Made by a program: the position numbers and the translations under genes. A DNA stretch of 64,000 nt from an uncultured bacterium (GTDB lineage Bacteria > Verrucomicrobiota > Verrucomicrobiia > Verrucomicrobiales > V1-33). The notes under the pieces were generated by a model, which saw only the letters and a list, made by a program, of their open reading frames with translations, was not told where the DNA came from and ran no database searches. The DNA is taken from the NCBI GenBank assembly GCA_903954065.1, contig CAJBME010000177.1:1-64000 (forward strand). Direction: 5' to 3'. Every line of letters starts with the position of its first letter. Position 1 is the stretch's first letter. Shown one piece after another: positions 29,005 to 37,384 of this stretch.

Positions 29005-29146
29005 GGTAGTTGATCTTAGAATAGGCCCATAACCGCGGGCAAAGTTGGTGTTGTGACAATTCCGGACTATTCGTGCCCAAAAGACGCGGTGCAGGGTGAG
29101 GCCCTGCCTGCGGTACGCCTAGATCAACTGCGGCGCCCTGAATTTT

Positions 29147-29341
29147 TTGGCCCCTCCACTCCCGCAATCAGCCCCGCTCATCTCAAGCTCCTACCAACGA
29201 GACACCTCTGAGGACAAAGCCCAAGCCGGCGAACTGGCGCTCCTCGACTGGGAGATCATGAAAAGAGTCTCAGAGAATCCGGAAAAACCGCGAGCAGTGA
29301 GGCGGCTGGCTCTTGAACTTCTCTTCCAGAAGCAATGGTAA
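29147..29341 (+). CDS. Possible small hypothetical protein
   Basis: 64 codons from a TTG at 29147. The second half, 'LALLDWEIMKRVSENPEKP' and 'RRLALELLFQKQW', looks like a helical, charged, gene-like sequence, but no family is recognised and the start is poor. It may be a genuine mini-protein or the 3' remnant of a lost gene. It lies alone in a 398-base gap otherwise empty of genes. Confidence 0.3.
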   Translation: MAPPLPQSAPLISSSYQRDTSEDKAQAGELALLDWEIMKRVSENPEKPRAVRRLALELLFQKQW

Positions 29342-29349
29342 CCGTGGAG

Positions 29350-29371
29350 TTGTCACACTCTGGTTGTCACA
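29350..29371. promoter_or_regulatory. Direct TTGTCACA repeats in the phosphatase/tRNA intergenic region
   Basis: TTGTCACA occurs at 29350-29357 and 29364-29371, 14 bases apart, and its inverse TTGTGACAA lies at 29051-29059 next to the phosphatase start. The TGTCA core resembles a Pho-box half-site, but Pho boxes repeat every 11 bases. Function unproven. Confidence 0.3.
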
Positions 29372-29402
29372 GTGTTGGGAGTGGCATTCACTCGTTGATT
29401 AG

Positions 29403-29479
<77 letters not shown>

Positions 29480-29567
29480 ACGATGACTGCCGGATGTGAG
29501 GATGGCAGCGAGGAGACTAAGTGTGCATCGGGCTGGGGGCGACGCAAGCCGAAAGATGGTCACTGAC

Positions 29568-30761
29568 TCAGGCCACGGGCGGAGCCGGCGGTGGCAGAGT
29601 CATGGTAAACTGGGTGCAAAGACCGGGCGTACTGTCGACGGCGACTTGGCCGCCGTGGGCTTCGACGGCGCGGCGCACGATGCTGAGGCCCAGCCCGGTA
29701 CCTTTGACTTCTTGGCTGTGGTGTTTTGCGACGCGATAGAACCTTTTGAAGATGAACGGTAAATCGGCGCGAGGAATCCCGACCCCATTATCGCGGACCC
29801 ACATTTGCACTCCGCCATCGGGCAAGTGACGCAGCCCGAGGGTGACCACCAAGCCGGGCCGGAGGTTTTCTTTGAGGGCATTTTCGATGAGGTTGAAAAA
29901 AACCTGATCCCAATAAAACCGATCACCGGCGAGGCGACTACCCACGTTGGCTGGAGGAAACTGCATTTCGGCCCGGGCTTGTTTCTCCTCGAAGACTGGG
30001 TGCAGGCGATCGAGCACATCCTTAACGCATTCCTCGACGGAGAAGGTGGATCTTTTGAGGTCTGCGGCCTCCTCCTCTCCGACTGATTCGAAGCGCGAGA
30101 TGGTCAGCATGTCCTCGACGATGCGAGCTAGGCGGAGGCTGTGTTTTTGCATGGTCAGCAGCGAGCGCTGAACCATGAGGGGGTCATCGATCACGCCTTC
30201 GACGAGGTTTTCGAGGTATCCGTTAATGATGGAGAGCGGGGTCCGCAGTTCATGACTGGCGTTAGCGACAAAGTCTTTGCGAATTTGCTCGGTTTCGCGC
30301 TGCTCGGTTTCGTCGCGGATGAGGATGCGCAGGCCTGAGGCGGGGGGATGGCCGGGCAGCTGAATGGGGGCAGCGGAGACGATGAAGTATTTTTTTTGTT
30401 CATTACCGCCCTGATTGACGACAATTTGCACGGCCTGTTCCACTGAAGTCTGTTCGCGGTGGGACCGTTCTGCGACATCGGTGAGGCGGTGGTCGGCAAA
30501 GACCTCGAACAATCGGCGCCCTACGGGCTGGAGGGCGGAACGAAAGAGTTCGCGCGCCTCGGCGTTGGCGAAGAGCACGGCCATCTGATGATCCACGACC
30601 AGACAGGCGTCGCCCAGCCCCTCCAGAAGCGAATGCAAAATATCCTCACCCCATAATGCCCCGGATCCAGCCACAGCAGGGAGAGCCGGAGCCGCCGGTC
30701 CGGCCCCAGCCACGGCCGAAGCGGCGGCCCGAGCGGGTTCATTTGGAAATGGTGATTTCAT
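29568..30761 (-). CDS. PhoR-like sensor histidine kinase without membrane segment
   Basis: 397 residues. An Ala/Pro-rich N-terminus is followed by a PAS domain about 42-150, then HisKA with His170 in 'ANASHELRTPLSIING', and HATPase with 'NLIENALKEN' (N box), 'DNGVGIP' (G1) and 'GTGLGLSIVRRAV' (G2). The order and sequence resemble PhoR kinases, but no transmembrane helix is seen, so it is probably cytoplasmic or peripheral. The response regulator gene lies 71 bases upstream on the same strand and is likely cotranscribed. Confidence 0.9.
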   Translation of the reverse strand: MKSPFPNEPARAAASAVAGAGPAAPALPAVAGSGALWGEDILHSLLEGLGDACLVVDHQMAVLFANAEARELFRSALQPVGRRLFEVFADHRLTDVAERSHREQTSVEQAVQIVVNQGGNEQKKYFIVSAAPIQLPGHPPASGLRILIRDETEQRETEQIRKDFVANASHELRTPLSIINGYLENLVEGVIDDPLMVQRSLLTMQKHSLRLARIVEDMLTISRFESVGEEEAADLKRSTFSVEECVKDVLDRLHPVFEEKQARAEMQFPPANVGSRLAGDRFYWDQVFFNLIENALKENLRPGLVVTLGLRHLPDGGVQMWVRDNGVGIPRADLPFIFKRFYRVAKHHSQEVKGTGLGLSIVRRAVEAHGGQVAVDSTPGLCTQFTMTLPPPAPPVA

Positions 30762-30832
30762 GAATCTCGAGCAAACTCACACGGACAATAGACACAGCCA
30801 GACGTCAGAACCAATGCTGCGGGGAATTCCGT

Positions 30833-31531
30833 TCATTCAACGGTGGCGGCGGGTGCCGCAACAAACCGGTAACCGACCCCGCGGATGGTTTCCACACAGG
30901 AGGCGAACTTACCCAATTTTTCACGCAAGCGTTTGACGTGAGTATCGAGGGTGCGGGTTAGAACGGTATCGGTCTGATACCCCCACACCTCGCGCAACAA
31001 TTCGTCCCGCGTTTGCGGCTGCTCCCCGGCCTCGATCAGAAGCCGCAGCAACTTGAATTCGGTCGCAGTCAGATCGACGGGCTGGCCATCGAGGTACAAC
31101 TTCAGGGTGTTGCGTTCCAAGCGGAAGCTCCCTTGGCGCAGCACGGAGTCGGCGACGACTTTTTTTGTTCGTTTCAGCAACGCTTGGACGCGCAGGACGA
31201 GTTCTTTGGGGGAAAACGGCTTGGTCACGTAGTCATCGGCACCGAGTTCGAGGCCGGTGATTCGGTCATCAAGTTCACCGCGGGCGGTGAGCATGATGAC
31301 TGGAATCTGACTGGTGCGGGTGTCGCCGCGAAGGTCCTTGAAAACCCCGAAACCATCTCGGCCCGGCAGCATCAAGTCCAGAACAATCAAATCTGGCTGG
31401 TGCTCCTTGGCCAGAAAAACAGCCGAGAGCCCGTCCCGAGCCGTCAACACTTTCAAACCCTGCCTCTGCAGGTTAAAAGCAATCAGATCGAGAATGTCGG
31501 CTTCGTCATCAACAACGAGAACAGTATGCAT
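30833..31531 (-). CDS. PhoB/OmpR-type response regulator
   Basis: 232 residues. Receiver domain 1-120 with the acidic pair D8-D9, the phospho-acceptor Asp52 in 'LIVLDLMLPGRDG' and 'LTARGELDDRITGLELGADDY' preceding the conserved Lys (quoted in part: 'GADDYVTKPF'). A winged-helix OmpR/PhoB domain occupies about 130-228 ('LTATEFKLLRLLIE', 'TRTLDTHVKRLREKLG', 'ETIRGVGYRF'). It sits directly upstream of the PhoR-like kinase. A phosphate-starvation role is inferred from family and from the nearby PhoD-type phosphatase; no pst or phoU genes are in view. Confidence 0.9.
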   Translation of the reverse strand: MHTVLVVDDEADILDLIAFNLQRQGLKVLTARDGLSAVFLAKEHQPDLIVLDLMLPGRDGFGVFKDLRGDTRTSQIPVIMLTARGELDDRITGLELGADDYVTKPFSPKELVLRVQALLKRTKKVVADSVLRQGSFRLERNTLKLYLDGQPVDLTATEFKLLRLLIEAGEQPQTRDELLREVWGYQTDTVLTRTLDTHVKRLREKLGKFASCVETIRGVGYRFVAAPAATVE

Positions 31532-31750
31532 GCAGGTTTATGGTGACCAGACATACAACCACAATCCCGTCGCGATGAAAGCGTTTAGCGTGACGAATAT
31601 GACACTCTGAGAAGAGGCCGCAGGCGGGAGGCCGGCAGGAGGGAAGGCAGGTGGGCAAGCAAAGGCAGACCAGTCTGGGTGAATCGGGCTAGGCCGGGCC
31701 TGCGACAGCCGCGTGCGACGGACTTTTGACGGCAGCGGCTCGCGCGTTTT

Positions 31751-32260
31751 TTACAACTGATCGCGCAGGGCGACCAGATCCGGATCGGTCCGGGCATTTT
31801 CGAGGTATTCGGCGTCCAGTTCAAACGACCGGCGCAGGGCGGCCATGGAGTCGTGGAGTTTGCCTAACTGGGCGAGGTAGCAGGCGGTATTGTAGTGAAA
31901 CAGGGCTACTGTGCGCAACGCCCGGGGCCCGGAGACGAGGCGTTCGAGCGCCTCGCGGGTGCGACCGAGTTCATGGAGGCAGAACGAGGCCTGGAGCCAG
32001 CCGGCTGGCTGATCGGGGTGGAGCCGCTGCAAGCGCAAGGCCAGGGCCAGCCCCTCGATCCAGCGTTTTTCGATGAGGAGGATCATCAATTCGGTTTCGA
32101 TCAGGCTACTCAGGTGACCGAGCGGCTTGCGCAGGGGGGCGATTTCCTCCCAGGCCAGCGAGGGCAGTCCGAGCTCGCAATACCCCTGAGCCGCTTCCAG
32201 GCGGCGGCGCACGGACGAGCTGTCGGGTTGAAATGGGGTGGCGGGATCCGGGGCTGACAT
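31751..32260 (-). CDS. TPR-type helical repeat protein
   Basis: 169 residues from ATG at 32260. Alpha-helical with TPR-like pairs: 'AAQGYCELGLPSLAWEEI', 'GWLQASFCLHELGRTREAL' and 'FHYNTACYLAQLGKLHDSM'. No signal peptide. TPRs mediate protein contacts; the partner is unknown. The family is frequent in Opitutales as a short orphan protein. Divergent from the nucleotidyltransferase gene. Confidence 0.72.
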   Translation of the reverse strand: MSAPDPATPFQPDSSSVRRRLEAAQGYCELGLPSLAWEEIAPLRKPLGHLSSLIETELMILLIEKRWIEGLALALRLQRLHPDQPAGWLQASFCLHELGRTREALERLVSGPRALRTVALFHYNTACYLAQLGKLHDSMAALRRSFELDAEYLENARTDPDLVALRDQL

Positions 32261-32421
32261 AAAAATGCTGCCAACGGCGTGGCGTAGAGTGACCCTTCGC
32301 GCAACCAGCAAACGCCGTGCCGGGAAGCAAAGATGGATACGGATGCTACTTTCATGTGTTCATCCTGTGCTATTCTTCAGCGGCGACAGCCGTCGTTTTT
32401 TTGATTTGCACCCATCGGCCC

Positions 32422-33342
32422 ATGATCAACTCCCCCACCCCCACTCACGCGTTTGTTCTTGGCGCCGGTCTGGGCACGCGGCTGCGCCCGCTCACCGCGC
32501 GGCGGCCCAAGCCGCTCATCCCCGTCTGGAACCGGCCGCTGATCACGCACGCCTTTGATCATTTGCTCGGGATGGGCGTCGAGCAATTCCTCGTCAATAC
32601 CCACTGGCATCCAGAAGTCTATGATGACGCTTTCCCCGAAAAGACGTGGCGCGGCCGCCCGTTGACCCTGTGCCATGAACCCGTGCTGCTAGAAACAGCC
32701 GGCGGTATCGCCAACATCGCCAGCCTCCTCCCCGCCCACCAGTCGTTCTGGGTCTATAATGGCGACATCCTCTCGACCCTGAATCTCCAACCCGCTCTGG
32801 ACCACCATGCGGCCAGCGACGACCTCGCCACCCTGATCCTGCGCTCGAATGGAGCAGAAAAAGTCGTCGCCTTCGACCCCGCCAGCCAACGCATCCGGGA
32901 TCTTCGCAACCTGCTGGAAACCGGGCTCCCAGCCACCCACCAATTCACCGGTCTTTATCTGTGCCGTCCCGGATTCCTTGATTTCCTCACTCCCGGCAAG
33001 ATTGAATCCAGCCGGACGACGTTTCTCGACATCATTCGCCAAACGGGCCGTGTCGGCGGGGTCGTCTGCGATGATGGATGGTGGCTCGACCTTGGCGATC
33101 GCGCGTCGTATCTGGCCGCGCACCGGCTGCTGACGCCACCCGGACCCGGCACCACCCGGCCAGGAGTGACCCTGACCGGAGCCTGCGCTCTAGCCCCGGA
33201 AGCGACCATCGAGCCCGGGGCCATGCTGGAAGACTGTGTCGTCTGGCCTGGGGCCCGCGTGGCGGCCGACGCCCGCCTGACTCGCTGCGTGGTGCGCGAT
33301 GGCGAAACAGCGGCCGGCGTGGCGGTCGATCAGGATTTTTAA
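32422..33342 (+). CDS. Sugar-1-phosphate nucleotidyltransferase with left-handed beta-helix tail (MurU-like)
   Basis: 306 residues. The NTP-transferase signature 'GAGLGTRLRPLTARRPKPL' at about 14-32 binds the nucleotide, and 'VYNGDIL' supplies the metal Asp. The C-terminal 60 residues are hexapeptide-like ('GVTLTGACALAPEATIEPGA'). This organisation is like MurNAc-1-phosphate uridylyltransferase or GDP-mannose pyrophosphorylase-type enzymes that make activated sugars for wall or polysaccharide synthesis. Which sugar is used cannot be told. ATG at 32422 is confirmed by the early position of the GxGTRL motif. Confidence 0.85.
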   Translation: MINSPTPTHAFVLGAGLGTRLRPLTARRPKPLIPVWNRPLITHAFDHLLGMGVEQFLVNTHWHPEVYDDAFPEKTWRGRPLTLCHEPVLLETAGGIANIASLLPAHQSFWVYNGDILSTLNLQPALDHHAASDDLATLILRSNGAEKVVAFDPASQRIRDLRNLLETGLPATHQFTGLYLCRPGFLDFLTPGKIESSRTTFLDIIRQTGRVGGVVCDDGWWLDLGDRASYLAAHRLLTPPGPGTTRPGVTLTGACALAPEATIEPGAMLEDCVVWPGARVAADARLTRCVVRDGETAAGVAVDQDF

Positions 33343-33405
33343 ATTCGTCCCGGCGGCCGGGGGCGAGGAGCAGACGAAGGATACTCCGGGGACGCAGGCG
33401 GGCTC

Positions 33406-34098
33406 TTAAGCGCAGGCTGTTTTTTTGATCGCCTGGCAGATGAGTTTCAGGGAGGCTTCGAGGTCGCCGGTGGCGGTCTTGAATTGATCGGCGTCGATGG
33501 TGAGCGGGGCTCCGAGGACGACGAGAGGTGCGCCGAGGACGGGGCAGGCGATGGCTTGTTCGAGGGACAACCCACCCACAGCCTGCACGGGGATGGAGAC
33601 GGCGCGCACGACTTCTCTCAGCTGATCGAGGGGGCTAGGCATGGGTTCGCCGCGCGCGGCGATGCCGCGACGTTCATCATAACCGATGTGGTGCACGATG
33701 AAGTCACAGCCCAGATCTTCCAGCCATCTTGCGCCCCCCACCATGTCGGGGCACACCATGTTGTCGCCCATCACTTTAACACCAAAATCACGGCCGGCTT
33801 GGACCACGCATTTGACAGTTTCTTCATGCGCCCGGGCCATAACCACGACGTGAGTGGCACCTGCTTTAGCCATCATTTCCGCCTCGAGATAACCGCCGTC
33901 CATCGTTTTTAGATCGGCGACGATCGGGACCCCGGGAAACGCCTTCCGCAGTGCCCGGACGCCGTGCAATCCTTCAGCCAGAATGAGGGGCGTGCCGGCT
34001 TCTAGCCAATCTACTCCTGCCCGCAGCGCCATGGCAGCCGTTTCCAGCGCTTCATCAATATTGGTGAGATCGAGGGAAATTTGGACAATGGGGGACAT
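33406..34098 (-). CDS. HUMPS family protein: 3-hexulose-6-phosphate synthase / keto-gulonate-6-P decarboxylase-like
   Basis: 230 residues of the OMP-decarboxylase TIM-barrel superfamily. The HPS/KGPDC signature D-x-K-x-x-D is intact as Asp62-Lys64-Asp67 ('ADLKTMDGGY'), and 'QAVGGLSLEQAI' is the phosphate-binding end. Family members either fix formaldehyde to ribulose 5-phosphate or decarboxylate 3-keto-L-gulonate 6-phosphate. No hexulose phosphate isomerase (PHI) gene is adjacent, and the partner is a different isomerase 57 bases upstream. This favours a sugar-degradation role, but the sequence cannot settle it. Confidence 0.82.
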   Translation of the reverse strand: MSPIVQISLDLTNIDEALETAAMALRAGVDWLEAGTPLILAEGLHGVRALRKAFPGVPIVADLKTMDGGYLEAEMMAKAGATHVVVMARAHEETVKCVVQAGRDFGVKVMGDNMVCPDMVGGARWLEDLGCDFIVHHIGYDERRGIAARGEPMPSPLDQLREVVRAVSIPVQAVGGLSLEQAIACPVLGAPLVVLGAPLTIDADQFKTATGDLEASLKLICQAIKKTACA

Positions 34099-34155
34099 GC
34101 AGTGAGCGTGGAGCGGCGGAGAGTGGGAAGCGGGTGGCGGCCGGCCGCCGGGGGA

Positions 34156-35181
34156 TCAAGCCCAGCCGTGAGCGGCGCGGACTTTCAGCATGGCGGCGAG
34201 GATTGTATTCCAAGTGGATTGTTCCTCGAGCATGGCATTGGGGAACATGCAGCCGTCCCAGCAGATATGTTTGATTCCGCGATCGGCGGCTCCTTGGAGC
34301 CAGTGACCGGAGGCGCTGGTGATGTCCAGTTTGCCATTCGCATCGTCGGCCGGGCAATGGCGTCCGGTTTTGTCGTGACTGCCGGTGCCATGCACGGAGC
34401 CGTCATTTTGAGCAACGTGGAAATCGATGGTCCACGGCCGCAGTGCGGCGGTCAGCGTGGTATAGGCGGCCTCGAACTCAGCGGGGGAATATCCTTCGTG
34501 GAGCAAGGCATGTTCGGGGGCGTTGCAGCCGAGCAGGTAGAGGTAGGTATGCGCCAAGTCTGCTTGAAAGCCGACTGTTTCCGGCATGCCGACTTCTTCC
34601 AGCGTGTTGAGCATGGCTTTCCATGAATGCATACCGCCCCAGCAGATCTCGCCCTCGGCGGCCAGGCGTTCGCCATGATCTTGGGCTACTTTGGCGGCCT
34701 CGCGAAAAGTCTGGGCGATTTTTTTGGTATTGCCCACAGGATCTTCGGCCCACGGAGCCACGCCAGTGGCTGAATCAATGCGGATGACGCCGTACTGCCG
34801 AACCCCATGCTCTCGGAGGACTTTGCCGATGCGGCAGGCTTTTTCGACCGCGAGCACAAAATTTTTGCGATCCTCCTCGCTTCCCATTGCGCTGCCGCCG
34901 ACGGTTCCCGGCCAGACTGGAGCCACGAGTGATCCGACGGCTAGGCCATGGCCAGCGATGGTATCAGCGATGGTGCGGATAGCGTCATCGGAGGCATCCG
35001 GATCGATGTGGGGATGGAAGAGGAACAAATCCACACCCTCGAATTTCTGACCATCCACCGACGCCTTAGCCGTCAGTTCGAGCATACGGTCGAGGCTGAT
35101 GGGCGGGTGATCCGTGCCGGGCTCCTTGCCGACGAGACCGGGCCACATGGCGTTGTGCAGTTTGGGGTAGGTATGGGACAT
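34156..35181 (-). CDS. Sugar isomerase-like TIM-barrel protein
   Basis: 341 residues. A xylose-isomerase-like barrel: '[16 protein letters not shown]', '[15 protein letters not shown]' (Glu ligand region), '[15 protein letters not shown]' (Asp/His) and '[13 protein letters not shown]' (His). '[21 protein letters not shown]' is distinctive. Likely acts on a phosphorylated or free sugar before or after the HUMPS protein encoded 57 bases downstream. Exact reaction unknown. Confidence 0.78.
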   Translation of the reverse strand: MSHTYPKLHNAMWPGLVGKEPGTDHPPISLDRMLELTAKASVDGQKFEGVDLFLFHPHIDPDASDDAIRTIADTIAGHGLAVGSLVAPVWPGTVGGSAMGSEEDRKNFVLAVEKACRIGKVLREHGVRQYGVIRIDSATGVAPWAEDPVGNTKKIAQTFREAAKVAQDHGERLAAEGEICWGGMHSWKAMLNTLEEVGMPETVGFQADLAHTYLYLLGCNAPEHALLHEGYSPAEFEAAYTTLTAALRPWTIDFHVAQNDGSVHGTGSHDKTGRHCPADDANGKLDITSASGHWLQGAADRGIKHICWDGCMFPNAMLEEQSTWNTILAAMLKVRAAHGWA

Positions 35182-35358
35182 GGCGGGAATTGGTGGGGTT
35201 CGGGGTGCGAAATAATGACGCTTCTGGGATCAGCGATGCCGGAGGAGAATTTTTACCCTCCGGTGGCGGTGATGGCAAGCTGGAGAACGCGGAGGCGTCC
35301 ATCTGGTGTCAGGCCACTGGCTGGGGCCGGCACACCGGCCCGCCGCCGGGCAGAAGGC

Positions 35359-36300
35359 CTAGCGCATGGCCTCAAACCGTTTCCGTAGCAGATCTTTCTG
35401 GCTGGCTCCGCCCAATTTGGCCTGGGTTTCGGCAATATAATTGCGTTCCATGGCATTTTTGGTCGGCCGGGTCTCTTGGTAGAAAACCCCGTATTTACCT
35501 GGAGCAGGCAGGTCCGCCAGGGCCCATGCAGCCACATCACTGGAAGTATCGTGCTGGGTCTCATCGATCGTCTCGAAAACCCCGCCCTTGCGCGGAACAG
35601 CGTCATCAAAGGCACCAGGATAAAACATGGTGCACTCGCTCATGCATTCGACCACGGAAAAACCATCATGCAAAATGGCACGTTCGAACATCTGATTCAT
35701 GTGCGCGACCTGTGCGGCGTGCGTACGAGCGACGAAACTCGCCCCGGTGGCGAGCAATTGTTTCATCGGATTGATGGGGCGGTCGAAGCTCCCTTGAGGG
35801 TCGGTCTTCGATTTACGGCCGACTGGAGAGGTGGGGCTCGTCTGGTTTTTAGTCAGGCCGTAGACGAAATTATCCATCACAACATAGGTCAGGCGGATAT
35901 TTTTCCGGGCGGCGTGGTTGAGGTGGTTGCCACCGATGGAGAATCCGTCGCCATCGCCACCGAAGGCGAAGACGTGCAGATCGGGGCGACTCAGCGAGAT
36001 ACCGGTAGCCAGCGGCAAGGCGCGGCCGTGAATGAAGTGGATACCGTGACTATTGACGAAATAGGGGAAGCGCGAGGAGCACCCGATACCTGCCACGCAG
36101 ACGATTTTTTCGTGAGGCAACTGCAGCTTTTCCAGCACCTTATAAAAACTGGCGAGCACGGCAAAATCACCGCATCCAGGACACCATGTCGGGTGGTCGG
36201 CGGTCAGGATTTTCTTCGTGAGGCGCGGCTCAACGGACTCAGGAGAAGCGGCGGACGGGGTGAGCGTGGTCGCAGAAGCAACCGGGGCGGCGGCGGACAT
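35359..36300 (-). CDS. korB: 2-oxoacid:ferredoxin oxidoreductase, beta subunit
   Basis: 313 residues. Thiamine-diphosphate-binding beta subunit of a 2-oxoglutarate- or pyruvate-type ferredoxin oxidoreductase: 'TWCPGCGDFAVL' at about 38-49, 'AGIGCSSRFPYF', and the TPP motif 'GDGDGFSIGGNHLNHAARKN'. These enzymes need an alpha (gamma-alpha) subunit, usually encoded just upstream. Upstream here is the oppositely oriented lipocalin gene and downstream the isomerase, so no partner is present. The 313-residue length is normal. The symbol is by family; the oxoacid specificity is unproven. Confidence 0.82.
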   Translation of the reverse strand: MSAAAPVASATTLTPSAASPESVEPRLTKKILTADHPTWCPGCGDFAVLASFYKVLEKLQLPHEKIVCVAGIGCSSRFPYFVNSHGIHFIHGRALPLATGISLSRPDLHVFAFGGDGDGFSIGGNHLNHAARKNIRLTYVVMDNFVYGLTKNQTSPTSPVGRKSKTDPQGSFDRPINPMKQLLATGASFVARTHAAQVAHMNQMFERAILHDGFSVVECMSECTMFYPGAFDDAVPRKGGVFETIDETQHDTSSDVAAWALADLPAPGKYGVFYQETRPTKNAMERNYIAETQAKLGGASQKDLLRKRFEAMR

Positions 36301-36455
36301 GGCGGGGATTGGTCGGGAATGGGGTTGCCGAAATAAGCAGACAAATTCATCTTGGCGAAGAGAAAATCGTGGTTTCCTCGTGATTCAGGGCGGGTGGCGG
36401 TCGCGGCGCCCGATCGGCGCATCCTTTTGGTGGAATCGCACGTTTAGATGTACAG

Positions 36456-37094
36456 ATGATTCCGTTCCTTGATCTGGCCCGGCCGTGGATTCTGCTGGTC
36501 ATCAGCGGGGCGGTCGTCATGCTGTCATCATGCGCCGGACCCGCGGCCGGTCCACAGCATCCCGCCACCACGCCCCCACCCGTTACCCGCATGCCCGAAT
36601 CCCCACTGCGTACGGTCCCGATAGTCGATCTGCCACGCTTCATGGGCGACTGGAGAGTGATCGCCAACATTCCGTACTTCGCTGAAAAAAATACCGTGGA
36701 TTCGGTCGAAAGCTACGCCCTGCGGCCCGATGGAACGATTGCCAACTGGTTCGTTTACAAGAAACATTCATTCGACGCCGAGCAGAAGCGATTCGATTTC
36801 ACCGCTGAGGTGGTGAACAAAGAAACCAACGCCGAATGGCGTGTGCGTTTTCTTCCGTTTCTGAAGGTGGCCTATCTGATCATTGATTTGGATCCTGAGT
36901 ACCGATGGACGGTCATTGGCCATCCTTCACGGCGTTACGGATGGATCATGGCCCGTGAGCGCACGCTACCGGACGACATTTATGCCGGCATTTTGGAGCG
37001 TCTGGCAGGCCAGGGGTATGATCCAACGCGTTTTGTGCGGGTGCCCCAACTTCGCGAGCAGGTTCCTGCGGTTGGCGGGACGGTCCGGCCCTGA
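36456..37094 (+). CDS. Lipocalin family lipoprotein (Blc-like)
   Basis: 212 residues. Lipoprotein signal with lipobox 'VMLSSCAGP' (Cys26), so it is membrane anchored. The lipocalin barrel begins with 'PRFMGDWRVIANIPYF' and contains the 'RRYGWIMARERTL' strand. Bacterial lipocalins of this type bind lipids or other small hydrophobic molecules and are often stress induced. Length about 30 residues longer than Blc because of a Pro-rich spacer after the lipid anchor. It precedes the lipid-modification operon by 290 bases, a suggestive but unproven link. Confidence 0.85.
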   Translation: MIPFLDLARPWILLVISGAVVMLSSCAGPAAGPQHPATTPPPVTRMPESPLRTVPIVDLPRFMGDWRVIANIPYFAEKNTVDSVESYALRPDGTIANWFVYKKHSFDAEQKRFDFTAEVVNKETNAEWRVRFLPFLKVAYLIIDLDPEYRWTVIGHPSRRYGWIMARERTLPDDIYAGILERLAGQGYDPTRFVRVPQLREQVPAVGGTVRP

Positions 37095-37384
37095 GCCCCC
37101 GGCGGTTCACATCCCCGTGAGACCAGCGGCGACGTCATGACTGGTGTTTTTTTGTCCATACTTCCACGATTGACCCGTCATCGAATCTCCCAAAGGCGAC
37201 GCCCAAGCCACTTGACCGGAGCTCCGGCGACGACCAGATGCACAGAATCCGCGTGATTATTGACTCGCTCGCCGACTGCTTTTGATTAGCCGTTTCCCAT
37301 CATGACTTGTTTTTTTGACAACTGTTTAGAACTAGCTGACCGGGTCATCCTGGGATCTGGCCCCCTCTCCTTGCCTCGACTGTC
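37095..37384. promoter_or_regulatory. Intergenic region before the lipid operon; possible terminator and -35
   Basis: ACCAG (37122-37126) pairs with CTGGT (37141-37145), followed by a seven-T run (37147-37153): a weak terminator for the lipocalin gene. A perfect TTGACA lies at 37315-37320, but no good -10 is found 16-18 bases on. No gene is seen. Confidence 0.35.

Noticed and set aside
32380..32402. Terminator-like CGAC/GTCG hairpin with seven T before the nucleotidyltransferase gene
   Set aside because: Only four pairs and no gene ending upstream on that strand; probably chance.
35476..36336. 286-codon plus-strand frame opposite korB
   Set aside because: Antisense of a conserved TPP-binding protein; no recognisable domain.
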